A stretch of 36,986 nt of DNA from Dehalococcoidia bacterium (GCA_030602785.1 JAUVZB010000022.1:1-36986), one strand, 5' to 3'; numbered from the stretch's first letter, positions 1-7,857 are shown. The notes: a model not told the origin generated them from the sequence alone. Numbers and translations are program-made.

Positions 1-2
1 AT

Positions 3-116
3 GGCAAATGCAACATGGTCATCGTGGGCGCGGCTATGCGCAAACTCGTTCACATCATCTTCGGAGTGCTCAAGAACGGAAGCCCATTCGACCCTGCCAT
101 AGCTATAGCAGCTTGA
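3..116 (+). CDS. IS110-family transposase, C-terminal fragment (cut by window start)
   Basis: Frame 3 is open from the first base and ends at TGA 114-116. The visible 37 residues contain MRKLVHIIFGVLKNG followed by PFDP. This matches, from memory, the conserved C-terminal end of IS110/IS116/IS902-family transposases (typically MRKLL-x-IxxGVLK-x-x-x-PFDP). These are DEDD-type enzymes that insert DNA using a bridge RNA encoded in the element's non-coding end. The rest of the gene lies left of the window, so intactness cannot be judged. Only 58 bases separate its stop from the stop of the tail-to-tail neighbour at 175. The non-coding right end must therefore be short, perhaps ending near 137-145 after a GACGGTATCTACGGGAG stretch; that boundary is a guess. 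Confidence rests on one short conserved block. Confidence 0.7.
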   Translation, partial: GKCNMVIVGAAMRKLVHIIFGVLKNGSPFDPAIAIAA

Positions 117-174
117 CATGCAAGACGGTATCTACGGGAGACGAAGACACCGGCAGGGACAGCTTGCCTCGGCG

Positions 175-906
175 CTATGTCGTGTCCAGCGGGACGAGCT
201 GTACGGCCCCCTGCATGCCGACCTGCCCCTCTATGGTCGCGAAGGCGCCTAGGACCTCGGGTGGTAAATGGGGCGTGTCCAGGGCCTGCGACAGGTCGGC
301 TGCGGTGCGGATGCGGTTGCACAGCGCAGTCGCCATTGCGTCGGCAATGGCTGCCGAGCGCGCAAGGACTGTGCAGGCGTCGGCCCCGCCGAAGCTCAGC
401 GAGTGACCGAAGCTTCCGGTAGAAGTACAGATTCCCAATGGTGTCTCCTCCGGAGCAACCCGGATGCCGATATGCCCGCTGAGAGCGGAGCGGCCTGCGT
501 ACAGCCCCACTGTCCGGGGGACAAGCGTTCTGATGAAGATATCCCCCCCGTTCTCGACGATGACTTCGTCGGCATGCTGGAGCAGGTCCCTCCCGACCGC
601 TTCAGCGATGGCGCCTGCCACCGCGGCAAGCGGTCCGAGGCCTGCGAGTCGTGACGCATCGGCCATGGAGCGGACTATGGCTGGCGCCTCACTGTGTACT
701 TCCTGTGGCTCCAGGCTGGTGGCAAACCGGGGGTGCGAGCGAAAGTATGTTTCGACGGAATGCCTGTGTGCCGTGACTGACACCAGGGCTTCGCGGCTCA
801 GGTCGCGCGTCGCTGTCACGAGAAGGTCTGTCTCTCCCGCGGCAGCCGTGAAGCAGACCAGGTTGTCGCTGGTTACCCAGTCCCTGTAGATGCGGCGACT
901 GTTCAC
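175..906 (-). CDS. UPF0280 family protein (COG2122), putative homocysteine-biosynthesis accessory
   Basis: This 243-aa protein has the full UPF0280 signature: GPLAAVAGAIAEAVG near residue 90, then VIVENGGDIFIRT, AGRSALSGHIGIR, GICTSTGSFGHSLSFG and ADACTV. The fold is related to ApbE (FAD:protein FMN transferase), but the true reaction is unknown to me. In methanogenic archaea, COG2122, COG1900 (DUF39) and a NIL/ferredoxin protein have been linked genetically to making homocysteine from aspartate semialdehyde and sulfide. All three lie in one operon here. The start is GTG at 906, 13 bases after the stop of the upstream Fe-S gene, with only a weak ribosome site (GAGC). It is the last gene of the operon, facing the IS110 fragment tail-to-tail. 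Family assignment is strong; role is inferred from neighbours. Confidence 0.9.
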   Translation of the reverse strand: MNSRRIYRDWVTSDNLVCFTAAAGETDLLVTATRDLSREALVSVTAHRHSVETYFRSHPRFATSLEPQEVHSEAPAIVRSMADASRLAGLGPLAAVAGAIAEAVGRDLLQHADEVIVENGGDIFIRTLVPRTVGLYAGRSALSGHIGIRVAPEETPLGICTSTGSFGHSLSFGGADACTVLARSAAIADAMATALCNRIRTAADLSQALDTPHLPPEVLGAFATIEGQVGMQGAVQLVPLDTT

Positions 907-919
907 TGTCAGCGCGGGC

Positions 920-1330
920 TCAGAAGACGATGGTCATGGCGCGCGGCGGACACGCCTGCACGCAGATACCGCAGAGAACGCACTTGTCCTGGTCGAAGTC
1001 CACCTTCCTGCTCTCGGGGTTCACCGTGAACGCACCGGCGGGGCATACGGCAACACACGCTCCGCAATGGGTGCAGCGAGCTTCGTCACGAAGGACATCC
1101 TGACCCAGTGGTTGAACTATGACACCCGTCTCCTTCAGGTACCGCATCCCCTTGTCGTAGTCTGCCTTCTCCCCCGTCAACTCCAGCATCAGGAGGCCAT
1201 CCTGTCCCGGTGACACGGAGGCCTTGAGGATGTTGAACATGAGGTCGAAGTCCTTCGTCAGGCGATAGACCACCGGCTGACCAGTGACCAGCGGGGGAAA
1301 GCGCAGCACAATTCGTCTTGATACTTTCAT
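920..1330 (-). CDS. NIL domain protein with two [4Fe-4S] clusters
   Basis: A 136-aa protein. Residues 1-75 form a NIL domain, the small ferredoxin-fold ligand domain first described in methionine ABC transporters. Residues 80-136 form a bacterial-type ferredoxin with CTHCGACVAVCP (Cys86, 89, 92, 96) and CVLCGICVQACP (Cys117, 120, 123, 127), enough for two [4Fe-4S] clusters. It would be a cytosolic electron carrier and probable redox partner of the DUF39 protein encoded immediately upstream; related NIL-ferredoxin proteins are required with DUF39 for homocysteine synthesis in methanogens. The ATG at 1330 gives the best family start, with AGG five bases upstream. An ATG at 1348 overlapping the DUF39 stop would add six residues. 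An oxygen-labile cluster protein agrees with anaerobic life. Confidence 0.9.
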   Translation of the reverse strand: MKVSRRIVLRFPPLVTGQPVVYRLTKDFDLMFNILKASVSPGQDGLLMLELTGEKADYDKGMRYLKETGVIVQPLGQDVLRDEARCTHCGACVAVCPAGAFTVNPESRKVDFDQDKCVLCGICVQACPPRAMTIVF

Positions 1331-1340
1331 CACTACCTGC

Positions 1341-2549
1341 CTACTCATCCACAGGACGTTCCACCAGATGGTGGTAACCGACTTCGGATTCTGTCCCCGG
1401 TAGAGGGGCAACGCGCTCCGTGAGCAGGAAACTGCCTTCAGCTATCCACTGCTTGAGCATGGACGCGATTTCCCGGGCCCGGGGGTAGCTCGAGAGAGAT
1501 GCCGTGGGGACTTCCTTGCCCTTGACGATGATGCGCCCGCTTCGCAGCTCTGCATACGTCACCTCGCCCAGCGTTTCCGGTTCCCTCTGCGGTTGGGCGC
1601 TGGCGTAGTCCACAACAGGCGCCACGATGTCTGCATCTGTCACAAGCGTATGGGCGAATATCTCCTCCGACAGTATGGGAATCGGCACGCCGATTCCCAC
1701 TGTGAGTGTCGGGCCGTACCCCATCATGCTGGTTCCTACGAGCCAGCGAGGACCCATCTGCTTCATGTCGCCGATGAGGGCGAGGGTCCCGGACGGCACC
1801 CGCGGCACATCGTTGTCGAGCCGCGGCACGTGCGGATTGTGCTGCGTGCCGTGCCAGGCCACGTAGCCGATACCGCCTCCCAGGAACACCCTTGTGCCGA
1901 TGCCAATGGTTCGATAGTCGGGGTCATTGAGAAGTGGCGACAGCGTACCGGACGTGGCGTAGTTCGCGTTGCCCAGATGCGGCTTCAGGACACCCATGTA
2001 GGTGTAAATCATCCGCTCGCTCGCGTTCACGGCCACCCCGTAGTTCTGGTAGCTGTTGCGCATGTTGAAGAGCGTGGCGCTGTTGAGATCGGCCAGCCGT
2101 ATCCACGTATCGAGCTTTCTTCGAGGATAGCAGTCCGTGCCGTAGGCGGTCGCCTGGAGGCGGATGTCTTTGCCGGCCACCAGGTCCTCGATGACATGGC
2201 CGCCGCCGTACCTGAACTCTCCCGGGTATATCTTGTTTAGAGGGTCGTCATCCGGCATCGCCGCGGCGCCGAGGAACAGGTCGACTGCCGCGACCCCGGT
2301 GTATGCGGGCACGTCGTTGAGCGTCGTCTTGCCGCCGCCCAGCTTGATGCGCGGCTTGGAGTGGCCGATGTTCATGTACATCCCTGAGGAGCACATGGGG
2401 CCGAACGTGCCTGTCGTGACCACGTCTACAGTGCGCGCTGCCTTTTCGAAGCCTTCCTTCTTGACGTAGTCGAGGACTTCCTCAGCAGTCAGGACGACAG
2501 CCTCCCGACGAGAGATGCGTTCGTTTATCTCGGCGATTGTCTTGGTCAT
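1341..2549 (-). CDS. DUF39 homocysteine biosynthesis protein (COG1900)
   Basis: A 402-aa protein of the DUF39/HcyBio family, proposed to form homocysteine from aspartate semialdehyde and sulfide without O-acyl-homoserine intermediates. Recognisable blocks are VTTGTFGPMCSSGMYMNIGH near residue 45, LGGGKTTLNDVPAYTG, FRYGGGHVIEDLVAGK, ATAYGTDCYPRRKL, and VFLGGGIGYVAWHGTQHNP. Cys in GPMCSSG and in GTDCYPR are candidate sulfur-handling residues. There are no C-terminal CBS domains, unlike some family members. The start is ATG 2549 (MTKTIAEIN), with GGAG eight bases upstream; the open frame extends 16 codons further but that extension has no family similarity. Its stop lies just before the NIL-ferredoxin gene, indicating translational coupling. 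The thi4 gene lies 53 bases upstream. Confidence 0.92.
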   Translation of the reverse strand: MTKTIAEINERISRREAVVLTAEEVLDYVKKEGFEKAARTVDVVTTGTFGPMCSSGMYMNIGHSKPRIKLGGGKTTLNDVPAYTGVAAVDLFLGAAAMPDDDPLNKIYPGEFRYGGGHVIEDLVAGKDIRLQATAYGTDCYPRRKLDTWIRLADLNSATLFNMRNSYQNYGVAVNASERMIYTYMGVLKPHLGNANYATSGTLSPLLNDPDYRTIGIGTRVFLGGGIGYVAWHGTQHNPHVPRLDNDVPRVPSGTLALIGDMKQMGPRWLVGTSMMGYGPTLTVGIGVPIPILSEEIFAHTLVTDADIVAPVVDYASAQPQREPETLGEVTYAELRSGRIIVKGKEVPTASLSSYPRAREIASMLKQWIAEGSFLLTERVAPLPGTESEVGYHHLVERPVDE

Positions 2550-2602
2550 GATGGCTCCAGCGCGGTGGCCACAGGGGCTTCCCGAGGCTCCGCACACATG
2601 TC

Positions 2603-3379
2603 TTAGCTCTTCAATAGCTCCACGCTGAGCTCAGCGGCCCTCTTGCCCGAGAGCAGCATGCCTCCGAAAATCGGTCCCATCCGCGGCGCACCGAACGCGG
2701 CGTTGGCCGCCATGCCTGCCACCAGCAGGCCGGGATACACCTCGGCCGTGTGCTCCGCAATATCTTTCTCGGCAATCTCGGCCCACATCGACCTCTCGCC
2801 CATCACCGTGCCGTCCGCCGTGCGCAGCCGGCCGCCCAACTTGTTCACTACCAGGTGGCACACCTCGCAGGCATGGCCTGTTGCATCGATGACCAGTTTG
2901 GAGCGCACGGCGAGAGGGTCGATATGGAGGTTTGCTATCTGTACGGCGCTCCAGTTGAGGACCAGCCCGCTCACCCTGTCCCCCTCCCTGATAACCACGT
3001 CCTCCATGCTTATCAGATTGAAAATCCGTGCCCCGGCCTTCACCGCGCGTGAGCACATGGTGGATGCCATCTCAACCGCGCCGACGATGTGATAGTCAGG
3101 CTGGTACTCGACGGTCGACACTCCCAGGTCGTCCAGCACGCGTTTGCCGGAGTCCTGTACGACCAGCTTGTTGAACATCATGCCACCACCCCAGATGCCG
3201 CCGCCGATACTGAGGTGGCGCTCGAAGACAGCCACGTTGACGCCTGCCTGAGCGAGGTAGAATGCAGCCGTCAGGCCGGCGGGGCCGGCTCCAACGATGG
3301 CAACGTCAAGCTCCAGCGCATCGAGGAGTTCCTTCGTGTAGCTTTCGATTATGGCGCGAGAGATAGTGACTTCGTCCAT
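2603..3379 (-). CDS. thi4: Thiazole synthase Thi4, archaeal/sulfide-dependent (His) type
   Basis: A 258-aa enzyme making the thiazole half of thiamine from NAD, glycine and a sulfur source. The dinucleotide site is VAIVGAGPAGLTAAF (residues 27-40), followed by FERHLSIGGGIWGGGMMFNK, DATGHACEV and the C-terminal GPIFGGMLLSGKRAAEL. In yeast and plant Thi4 the sulfur comes from a cysteine in SCMDP and the enzyme is single-turnover. Here the aligned block reads NLHIDP, with His152 in place of the Cys. That substitution marks the catalytic, sulfide-using archaeal type. The start is ATG 3379, with AGGAG nine bases upstream; the in-frame ATG at 3517 lies upstream of a good minus-strand promoter. It is first in the operon with DUF39, NIL-ferredoxin and UPF0280. 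No other thiamine genes are in the window. Confidence 0.95.
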   Translation of the reverse strand: MDEVTISRAIIESYTKELLDALELDVAIVGAGPAGLTAAFYLAQAGVNVAVFERHLSIGGGIWGGGMMFNKLVVQDSGKRVLDDLGVSTVEYQPDYHIVGAVEMASTMCSRAVKAGARIFNLISMEDVVIREGDRVSGLVLNWSAVQIANLHIDPLAVRSKLVIDATGHACEVCHLVVNKLGGRLRTADGTVMGERSMWAEIAEKDIAEHTAEVYPGLLVAGMAANAAFGAPRMGPIFGGMLLSGKRAAELSVELLKS

Positions 3380-3441
3380 CGGTGAAGGCTCCTTCGGATT
3401 CGTGCGCGCGAACGCGGGAACGCGTGCGCGACTATCGCGGT

Positions 3442-3471
3442 AGTATACGCCCGACAGCTTCTCTTTTCCAA
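3442..3471 (-). promoter_or_regulatory. Predicted promoter of the thi4 operon
   Basis: Read on the minus strand there is TTGGAA (3466-3471), an 18-base spacer and TATACT (3442-3447), placing transcription start near 3435. The leader to the ATG at 3379 is then about 56 bases, too short for a TPP riboswitch, and it lacks the CUGAGA element. It does contain a GC-rich inverted repeat around 3400-3428 (GCGCGAACGCG against CGCGTGCGCG) that could fold. The call is by consensus only. Confidence 0.5.
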
Positions 3472-3503
3472 ACGGCATTCCGTACGTGTGGCCCGCCGTG
3501 TCT

Positions 3504-3532
3504 TTGACAGCAAACATGAGTGATGCTACGAT
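3504..3532 (+). promoter_or_regulatory. Predicted sigma70-type promoter for the CNNM operon
   Basis: TTGACA (3504-3509), a 17-base spacer and TACGAT (3527-3532) form a near-consensus promoter facing the CNNM gene at 3711. It is divergent from the thi4 promoter. The expected start, around 3539, coincides with the CTAG that begins the small mobile element at 3543-3633. The element would therefore be transcribed as the first part of the CNNM mRNA leader. Confidence 0.55.
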
Positions 3533-3542
3533 ACCGCCCTAG

Positions 3543-3633
3543 GAGCCTGTCGGAGTAATGTTTTGCCTGAAGCTAAATGCCCCCGATTCTTAGGTTGCTC
3601 TAGCTTTGACTCAGGGATTACTCGGACACACTC
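3543..3633. mobile_element. Small MITE-like element (E3), 91 bp, flanked by CTAG duplications
   Basis: The left end reads GAGCCTGTCGGAGTAAT and the inverted right end GAGTGTGTCCGAGTAAT, three mismatches in 17 bases. Both sides are flanked by CTAG (3539-3542 and 3634-3637), extended to the palindrome CCTAGG. This is the form expected of a non-autonomous element mobilised by a DDE transposase with a 4-bp CTAG target, as in IS5-like families. No coding capacity. The same end sequence bounds the elements at 9740 and 13813. It sits in the leader between a strong promoter and the CNNM gene. Confidence 0.75.
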
Positions 3634-3710
3634 CTAGGAAATATGCTATCGACCCGAGGCCCGAAGGTTGAAGTGTTGGAAGTGGTGCAGGGGCCGGGAT
3701 AGCGCAACAA

Positions 3711-5027
3711 GTGGACGAACCTCCCAGTTGGCAACTGCTCGCATTCCTCTTCTGCCTCTTGCTGTCGGGCTTCTTCTCAAGCGCTGAGTCGGCGTTCATC
3801 TCCATACCGCGCCTGCGCCTGCACTACTTGCAGGACAGCGGAGTGAGGGGCGTACGGGAGTTGACTCGCATACTCGACAGGCCGGAGCGGTTCCTGGCGA
3901 CCGTACTCCTTGGCAACAACCTTGTGAATATCGGCGCGGCTACGCTTGGCACAGTGATGGCGGTGACGGCGTTTGGCGTGCCCTGGGGACCCGTAATCGC
4001 CACTGTTGCGGTAACGGCCATCGTGCTGATATTCGGCGAACTATTACCGAAGACCGTAGCGGTGCACCATGCTGAACGGCTTGCGCTGAGCTACGTGTAC
4101 CCGATTCGCGCTTTCGAGCTCGCCCTGTTCCCCTTTGTTGCGTTGCTCGACAGGATCGGTCTCGGCTTCCGCCGGATGGTGACCGACGCTGAGGAGAAGA
4201 GAGTGCTTGTCAGTGCCGGCGAACTGCGCTCGGCCATCGATGTGGGTGAGAGTGAGGGGGTGGTGGAGGAAGGGCAGGCTGAGATGCTGCATAAGGTGCT
4301 GGAGTTCGCGAACCGGCCTGTGAGCAAGGTCATGATTCCGCGTACCGAGATTGCATGGGTGGAAGAAGGCACCACGCTGAGTGAGTTCCTCGCCATCTAC
4401 GCCGACAGGCCGTACAGTCGCTTCCCTGTCTACCGTGACACGACCGACAATGTGATTGGCATCCTCTCGGCAAAGGATGTCCTGATGAAACTCGCCGCCA
4501 CCGGTGAGCCGGGCAGTGTGCTGGTCGAAGAGGTGATTCGGCCGGCCTTCTTCGTGCCGGATGGCAAGTCGCTGGGTACACTGCTATCCGAGATGAGAGA
4601 CCTCGGTCATCATGCTGCACTCATCGTCGATGAGTATGGTGGTGTCGCGGGCATGGTTACGCTTGGCTTGTTGACTGAAGAAGTGGTTGGCGACATCAAG
4701 GACGAACTCGGGAATGAGGACGAGGACTTCGTTGAGACAGGCACGAACACCTATCAGCTGGATGGCGGCTATCGCGTGGAGGACGCGAATGAGGAACTCG
4801 AACTTGGTCTGCCGATCGGGGACTACGAGACGGTGGCAGGGTTTGTGCTCAGCCACACGGGGCGCATACCGAGGGAAGGTGATCAGTTGAAGTACGGCAA
4901 CCTCAAGCTCGTAATCGCCGAGATGAGCGGGATGAAGATCGAGAAGGTTGTGGTAACGAAGGAAGTGCCGGGAACAGCCACACGCCGGGAGTCCGGACGG
5001 GACGGGGATGCAGCGCCTTCGCCTTAG
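3711..5027 (+). CDS. CNNM/CorC-HlyC family membrane protein with CBS domains
   Basis: A 438-aa member of the CNNM family of magnesium/cobalt transporters, often annotated as hemolysin-like. Residues 5-185 form the DUF21 membrane domain, with a first helix LLAFLFCLLLSGFFSSAES followed by ESAFISIPRLRL. Further hydrophobic segments follow, with FGELLPKTVAV between them. Residues 205-330 hold a CBS pair (VMIPRTEIAWVEE; SRFPVYRDTTDNVIGIL; LIVDEYGGVAGMVTL) that would bind adenine nucleotides. Residues 345-425 are the CorC/HlyC C-terminal domain (GYRVEDANEELEL; TVAGFVLSHTGRIPREGD). The start is GTG 3711, the first start codon after the in-frame stop at 3669; no strong ribosome site lies at the usual distance. 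The gene overlaps the next by 20 bases. Confidence 0.93.
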   Translation: MDEPPSWQLLAFLFCLLLSGFFSSAESAFISIPRLRLHYLQDSGVRGVRELTRILDRPERFLATVLLGNNLVNIGAATLGTVMAVTAFGVPWGPVIATVAVTAIVLIFGELLPKTVAVHHAERLALSYVYPIRAFELALFPFVALLDRIGLGFRRMVTDAEEKRVLVSAGELRSAIDVGESEGVVEEGQAEMLHKVLEFANRPVSKVMIPRTEIAWVEEGTTLSEFLAIYADRPYSRFPVYRDTTDNVIGILSAKDVLMKLAATGEPGSVLVEEVIRPAFFVPDGKSLGTLLSEMRDLGHHAALIVDEYGGVAGMVTLGLLTEEVVGDIKDELGNEDEDFVETGTNTYQLDGGYRVEDANEELELGLPIGDYETVAGFVLSHTGRIPREGDQLKYGNLKLVIAEMSGMKIEKVVVTKEVPGTATRRESGRDGDAAPSP

Positions 5028-5652
5028 GTTCGGGCGTGGGTCCACCGTTCGATTCATCTCCCACCTGGACACGATGCGCTGTTGGGAGAGGGTCTTCCGG
5101 AGAGCGGGTGTTCCGCTCGAGTACACTCAGGGATTCACTCCGCACCCGAAGCTTGCGGTGGCGGCTCCTCTCGCTGTAGGGTTCACCGGCGCAGCCGAGC
5201 TGATGGACATCTGGCTTCGGAAATGGACTCCTCCGGAAGCTGTGATGATGATGCTGCGGCCCGAGTTGCCGCCGGGGTTCGAGCTTTCAGAGGTATGGGA
5301 GGTCCCGCTGCGAGCACCATCGCTCCAATCAATCATCTGTTCGGCGCGCTATCGGTGTGTGGCGTGGTGTGATGACGGCGTTTCCGCCGCGCGGGCGGCT
5401 GCTCAGGCGTTTCTCGCATCGGAGAGCGTCATGTACGAATACCGGCGGAAGGATGAGGTGCGGTCTCAGGACATCAGGCCGCTTGTGCGCGACGTGGTGG
5501 TGGGACCAGGAGCCGGCGGAGCGTGTGAGATAGAATTGGATGTGCGCCTCGGCCAGGACGGCAGCGTGCGACCGGAACACGTGCTCGCGGTTCTGGGCTT
5601 TGCCGGGCGGCCTGAGTCAATACACCGCGTTGGCCTGTCCTGGGAGTCGTAG
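5008..5652 (+). CDS. TIGR03936/DUF2344 radical-SAM-linked protein
   Basis: A 214-aa protein whose N-terminus carries the DUF2344 signature: LRFGRGSTVRFISHLDTMR, then WERVFRRAGVPLEYTQGF, TPHPKLAVAAPLAVGF and AELMDIWL. Family members are normally fused to, or encoded directly after, a radical-SAM/B12 protein (TIGR03960) and are thought to help modify RNA or protein; the reaction is unknown to me. No radical-SAM gene lies next to it here. Its ATG lies 20 bases inside the CNNM gene, suggesting translational coupling; an 87-base gap separates it from the phosphatase gene downstream. Confidence 0.88.
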   Translation: MQRLRLRFGRGSTVRFISHLDTMRCWERVFRRAGVPLEYTQGFTPHPKLAVAAPLAVGFTGAAELMDIWLRKWTPPEAVMMMLRPELPPGFELSEVWEVPLRAPSLQSIICSARYRCVAWCDDGVSAARAAAQAFLASESVMYEYRRKDEVRSQDIRPLVRDVVVGPGAGGACEIELDVRLGQDGSVRPEHVLAVLGFAGRPESIHRVGLSWES

Positions 5653-5739
5653 ACTCCCGCTTGCTGCCATGGTGTGGTGTGGTACAGTGGCCGGCGGTTG
5701 GTCGAGCCAATCATTGCTACTTGTCGAGGAGGTCTTGTC

Positions 5740-6345
5740 TTGAGGTTGATACTGGTCCGACACGGGGAAACCGTGTGGAATAGCGAACGAAAGGTGCAGG
5801 GTGGGGCGCGTGATATCGAGCTGAGCGAGAATGGCCGTAACCAGATAGGCTTGCTTGCGAACGTGTTGCGGAATGAGAGCGTCGACCTGATAGTGGCCAG
5901 TCCGCTCAAGCGTGCTGTCGAGACGGCGGAAGCGATTGCCGGGTTTCATGGCCTTCCGGTTCACACCGACCCCGGCCTGAAGGAAGTCGACGTTGGAGAG
6001 CTCGACGGAATGTCGACCATTGGGATGCCGCAGACCTTCACCCAGCTTCTGTTGGAGTGGTGGAGGGGTGAGACAGACAGGCTCCCGGGTGGGGAGAGCT
6101 TCAAGGAGCTTCAGGAACGATGCTGGGCTGTGGTCAAGCCCTATGTCGAGACACCGACCTGCGAGGACGTGCTTGTTGTGAGCCACTATTTCGTCACGCT
6201 CTCAATCATCTTCAAGGCTCTTGACTGGCCGCTCAACACGCTGGTCAAGTTCAGGATGGACCCTGCCTGTATCAACGTGCTCGAGTTCGGTGAGTTCGGG
6301 CCCAGGCTCGCGCGATTCAACGATACCTCGTATCTGGCGGTCTGA
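5740..6345 (+). CDS. Histidine phosphatase family protein
   Basis: A 201-aa phosphoglycerate-mutase-like phosphatase. The phospho-accepting motif is LILVRHGETVWNSE, with His8. ASPLKRAVETAEAIA and LKEVDVGELDG follow, and the second catalytic His is in VVSHYFVTL near residue 150, where the family more often has SHGG. The substrate cannot be read from sequence; phosphosugars, alpha-ribazole-5-phosphate and broad-specificity roles all occur in this family. The start is TTG 5740, with a strong GAGGAGG at 5726-5732, seven bases upstream. An upstream in-frame start at 5674 would add 22 residues of unrelated sequence. The stop overlaps the ATG of tilS (TGATG). Confidence 0.9.
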   Translation: MRLILVRHGETVWNSERKVQGGARDIELSENGRNQIGLLANVLRNESVDLIVASPLKRAVETAEAIAGFHGLPVHTDPGLKEVDVGELDGMSTIGMPQTFTQLLLEWWRGETDRLPGGESFKELQERCWAVVKPYVETPTCEDVLVVSHYFVTLSIIFKALDWPLNTLVKFRMDPACINVLEFGEFGPRLARFNDTSYLAV

Positions 6346-7805
6346 TGGAAAGCGTGCCTGCCCCGCCGGCGGACGGAGTGGAGACGAGGGTCCTCGGCTT
6401 CATCCGGGCTCAGCGGCTGTTTGAGCCGGGCGAGTCTGTGGTGGTCGCCGTGTCCGGAGGCGCCGATTCCCTTTGCCTCATTCAGGTCCTGCATGTACTT
6501 CGCGAGCAACTGGACATAAGGCTGCACGTGGCGCATCTGGACCACATGCTCCGGGGCTCCGAGTCGAGCCTCGACGCGAGTTTCGTGTCTTCCCATGCCC
6601 GCTCCCTGGGGCTCGACTGCACGGTGGAGGCCCGCGATGTACAGGCCTACCGGCGGAGCCGCCGTTGTTCGTTGGAAGAGGCGGCCCGCGAGGTGCGGTA
6701 CGCGTTCCTGGCCGAGGTGGCGCGGGAGACCGGAGCCACAGTAGTTGCCACGGGACACACCCGGGACGACTCGGTCGAGACGGTGATGTTGCACGTCCTG
6801 CGAGGAACAGGGGTGCACGGCCTGCGCGGGCTCGACGCCGTATCGCGACTCCACGCTTTTCCTGGGACCGAAACGAACAGGGATGCGGCTCCAAGACTGG
6901 TGCGACCTCTCCTGCCACTGTCGCGAGATGAGACACAAGAGTACTGTCTCGCGAAGGGGCTGGCGGCGCGCTCTGATTCGTCCAACGAGTCGCTGTCGCC
7001 GCTGCGCAACCGCGTCAGGCTGGAGTTGCTCCCCTATTGCCGGAGCCTCAACCCCCGCTTCGACGACGCGGTGCTGCGGCTCTCCGTGGCCGCGAGAGAG
7101 GACGATGAGCATCTGTCGGAGGCCGCCCGGGCGCTATGGGCGAAAATCGTCTCGGTGTCCGGGGTAGAGGTCCGCATCGATCTGAACGGCTTTGCCGGGG
7201 CAACACGGGCACTGCAGTCCCGGCTCATCCACCAGTCAGTAGCGCATCTGAATGGGTCCGCGAGGGACGTGGCCTTCGACCACATTGCTGCCGTGCGGGA
7301 CCTGGTCTCAAAGCCAGTCGGAAAATCGGTCGACCTGCCCGGCTGCATCGCATGGCGCAGGGAGGATTCGAGTCTTGTTGCCTTCAGGACGGATGTGGTG
7401 ACAGAAGCACCGCGTGAAGGCGTGTCGGTTGAACCCGTGCGCATTCACGTTCCGGGCGAGACGTCCATCCCGTACTGGCATGTGACGGCGCGCGTTATCG
7501 AGGGGGCCGCTGGCGCCGGCCCCGGCGCCTTCGTGGCCCATTTCGACGCCGACCGGCTGGGGACATGTCTCTTCGTTCGCAGACGCAGGCAAGGGGACAG
7601 GTTCCGGCCCCTTGGCATGTCCGGGGAGAAGAAGTTGCAGGACTTCATGGTTGATGCCAGGATACCCGCCGCGCACCGCGATGAAGTGCCGATTGTGTGT
7701 TCGGAGTCGCAGATAGCGTGGGTTGTGGGCTGGCGGATTGACGACAGGGTGAAGGTCTTGCCGGATACCCGTGCCGTGCTGCGGCTCGAGTTCTCGCCTG
7801 ACTGA
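6345..7805 (+). CDS. tilS: tRNA(Ile)-lysidine synthase TilS
   Basis: A 486-aa enzyme that converts C34 of tRNA-Ile(CAU) to lysidine so that it reads AUA codons. The N-terminal PP-loop ATPase has VVAVSGGADSLCLIQVLH (SGGADS at residues 37-42), followed by HVAHLDHMLRG, ATGHTRDDSVETVMLHVLRGTG in two blocks, and RPLLPLSRDETQEYC. Residues 400-480 form the C-terminal TilS domain (GDRFRPLGMSGEKKLQDFM; WVVGWRIDDRVKV). Length fits long-form TilS. The ATG overlaps the phosphatase stop by one base. hpt and ftsH, frequent TilS neighbours, are absent; truB follows 52 bases downstream. Confidence 0.95.
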   Translation: MESVPAPPADGVETRVLGFIRAQRLFEPGESVVVAVSGGADSLCLIQVLHVLREQLDIRLHVAHLDHMLRGSESSLDASFVSSHARSLGLDCTVEARDVQAYRRSRRCSLEEAAREVRYAFLAEVARETGATVVATGHTRDDSVETVMLHVLRGTGVHGLRGLDAVSRLHAFPGTETNRDAAPRLVRPLLPLSRDETQEYCLAKGLAARSDSSNESLSPLRNRVRLELLPYCRSLNPRFDDAVLRLSVAAREDDEHLSEAARALWAKIVSVSGVEVRIDLNGFAGATRALQSRLIHQSVAHLNGSARDVAFDHIAAVRDLVSKPVGKSVDLPGCIAWRREDSSLVAFRTDVVTEAPREGVSVEPVRIHVPGETSIPYWHVTARVIEGAAGAGPGAFVAHFDADRLGTCLFVRRRRQGDRFRPLGMSGEKKLQDFMVDARIPAAHRDEVPIVCSESQIAWVVGWRIDDRVKVLPDTRAVLRLEFSPD

Positions 7806-7857
7806 CAGAGCCCCGCTTCCCAGCTTCGCGGACGCCGCATGGGCTATACTACTGAGC

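Noticed and set aside
3380-3540. TPP riboswitch upstream of thi4
   Set aside because: The predicted leader is only about 56 bases and the conserved CUGAGA and ACCUGA elements are absent.
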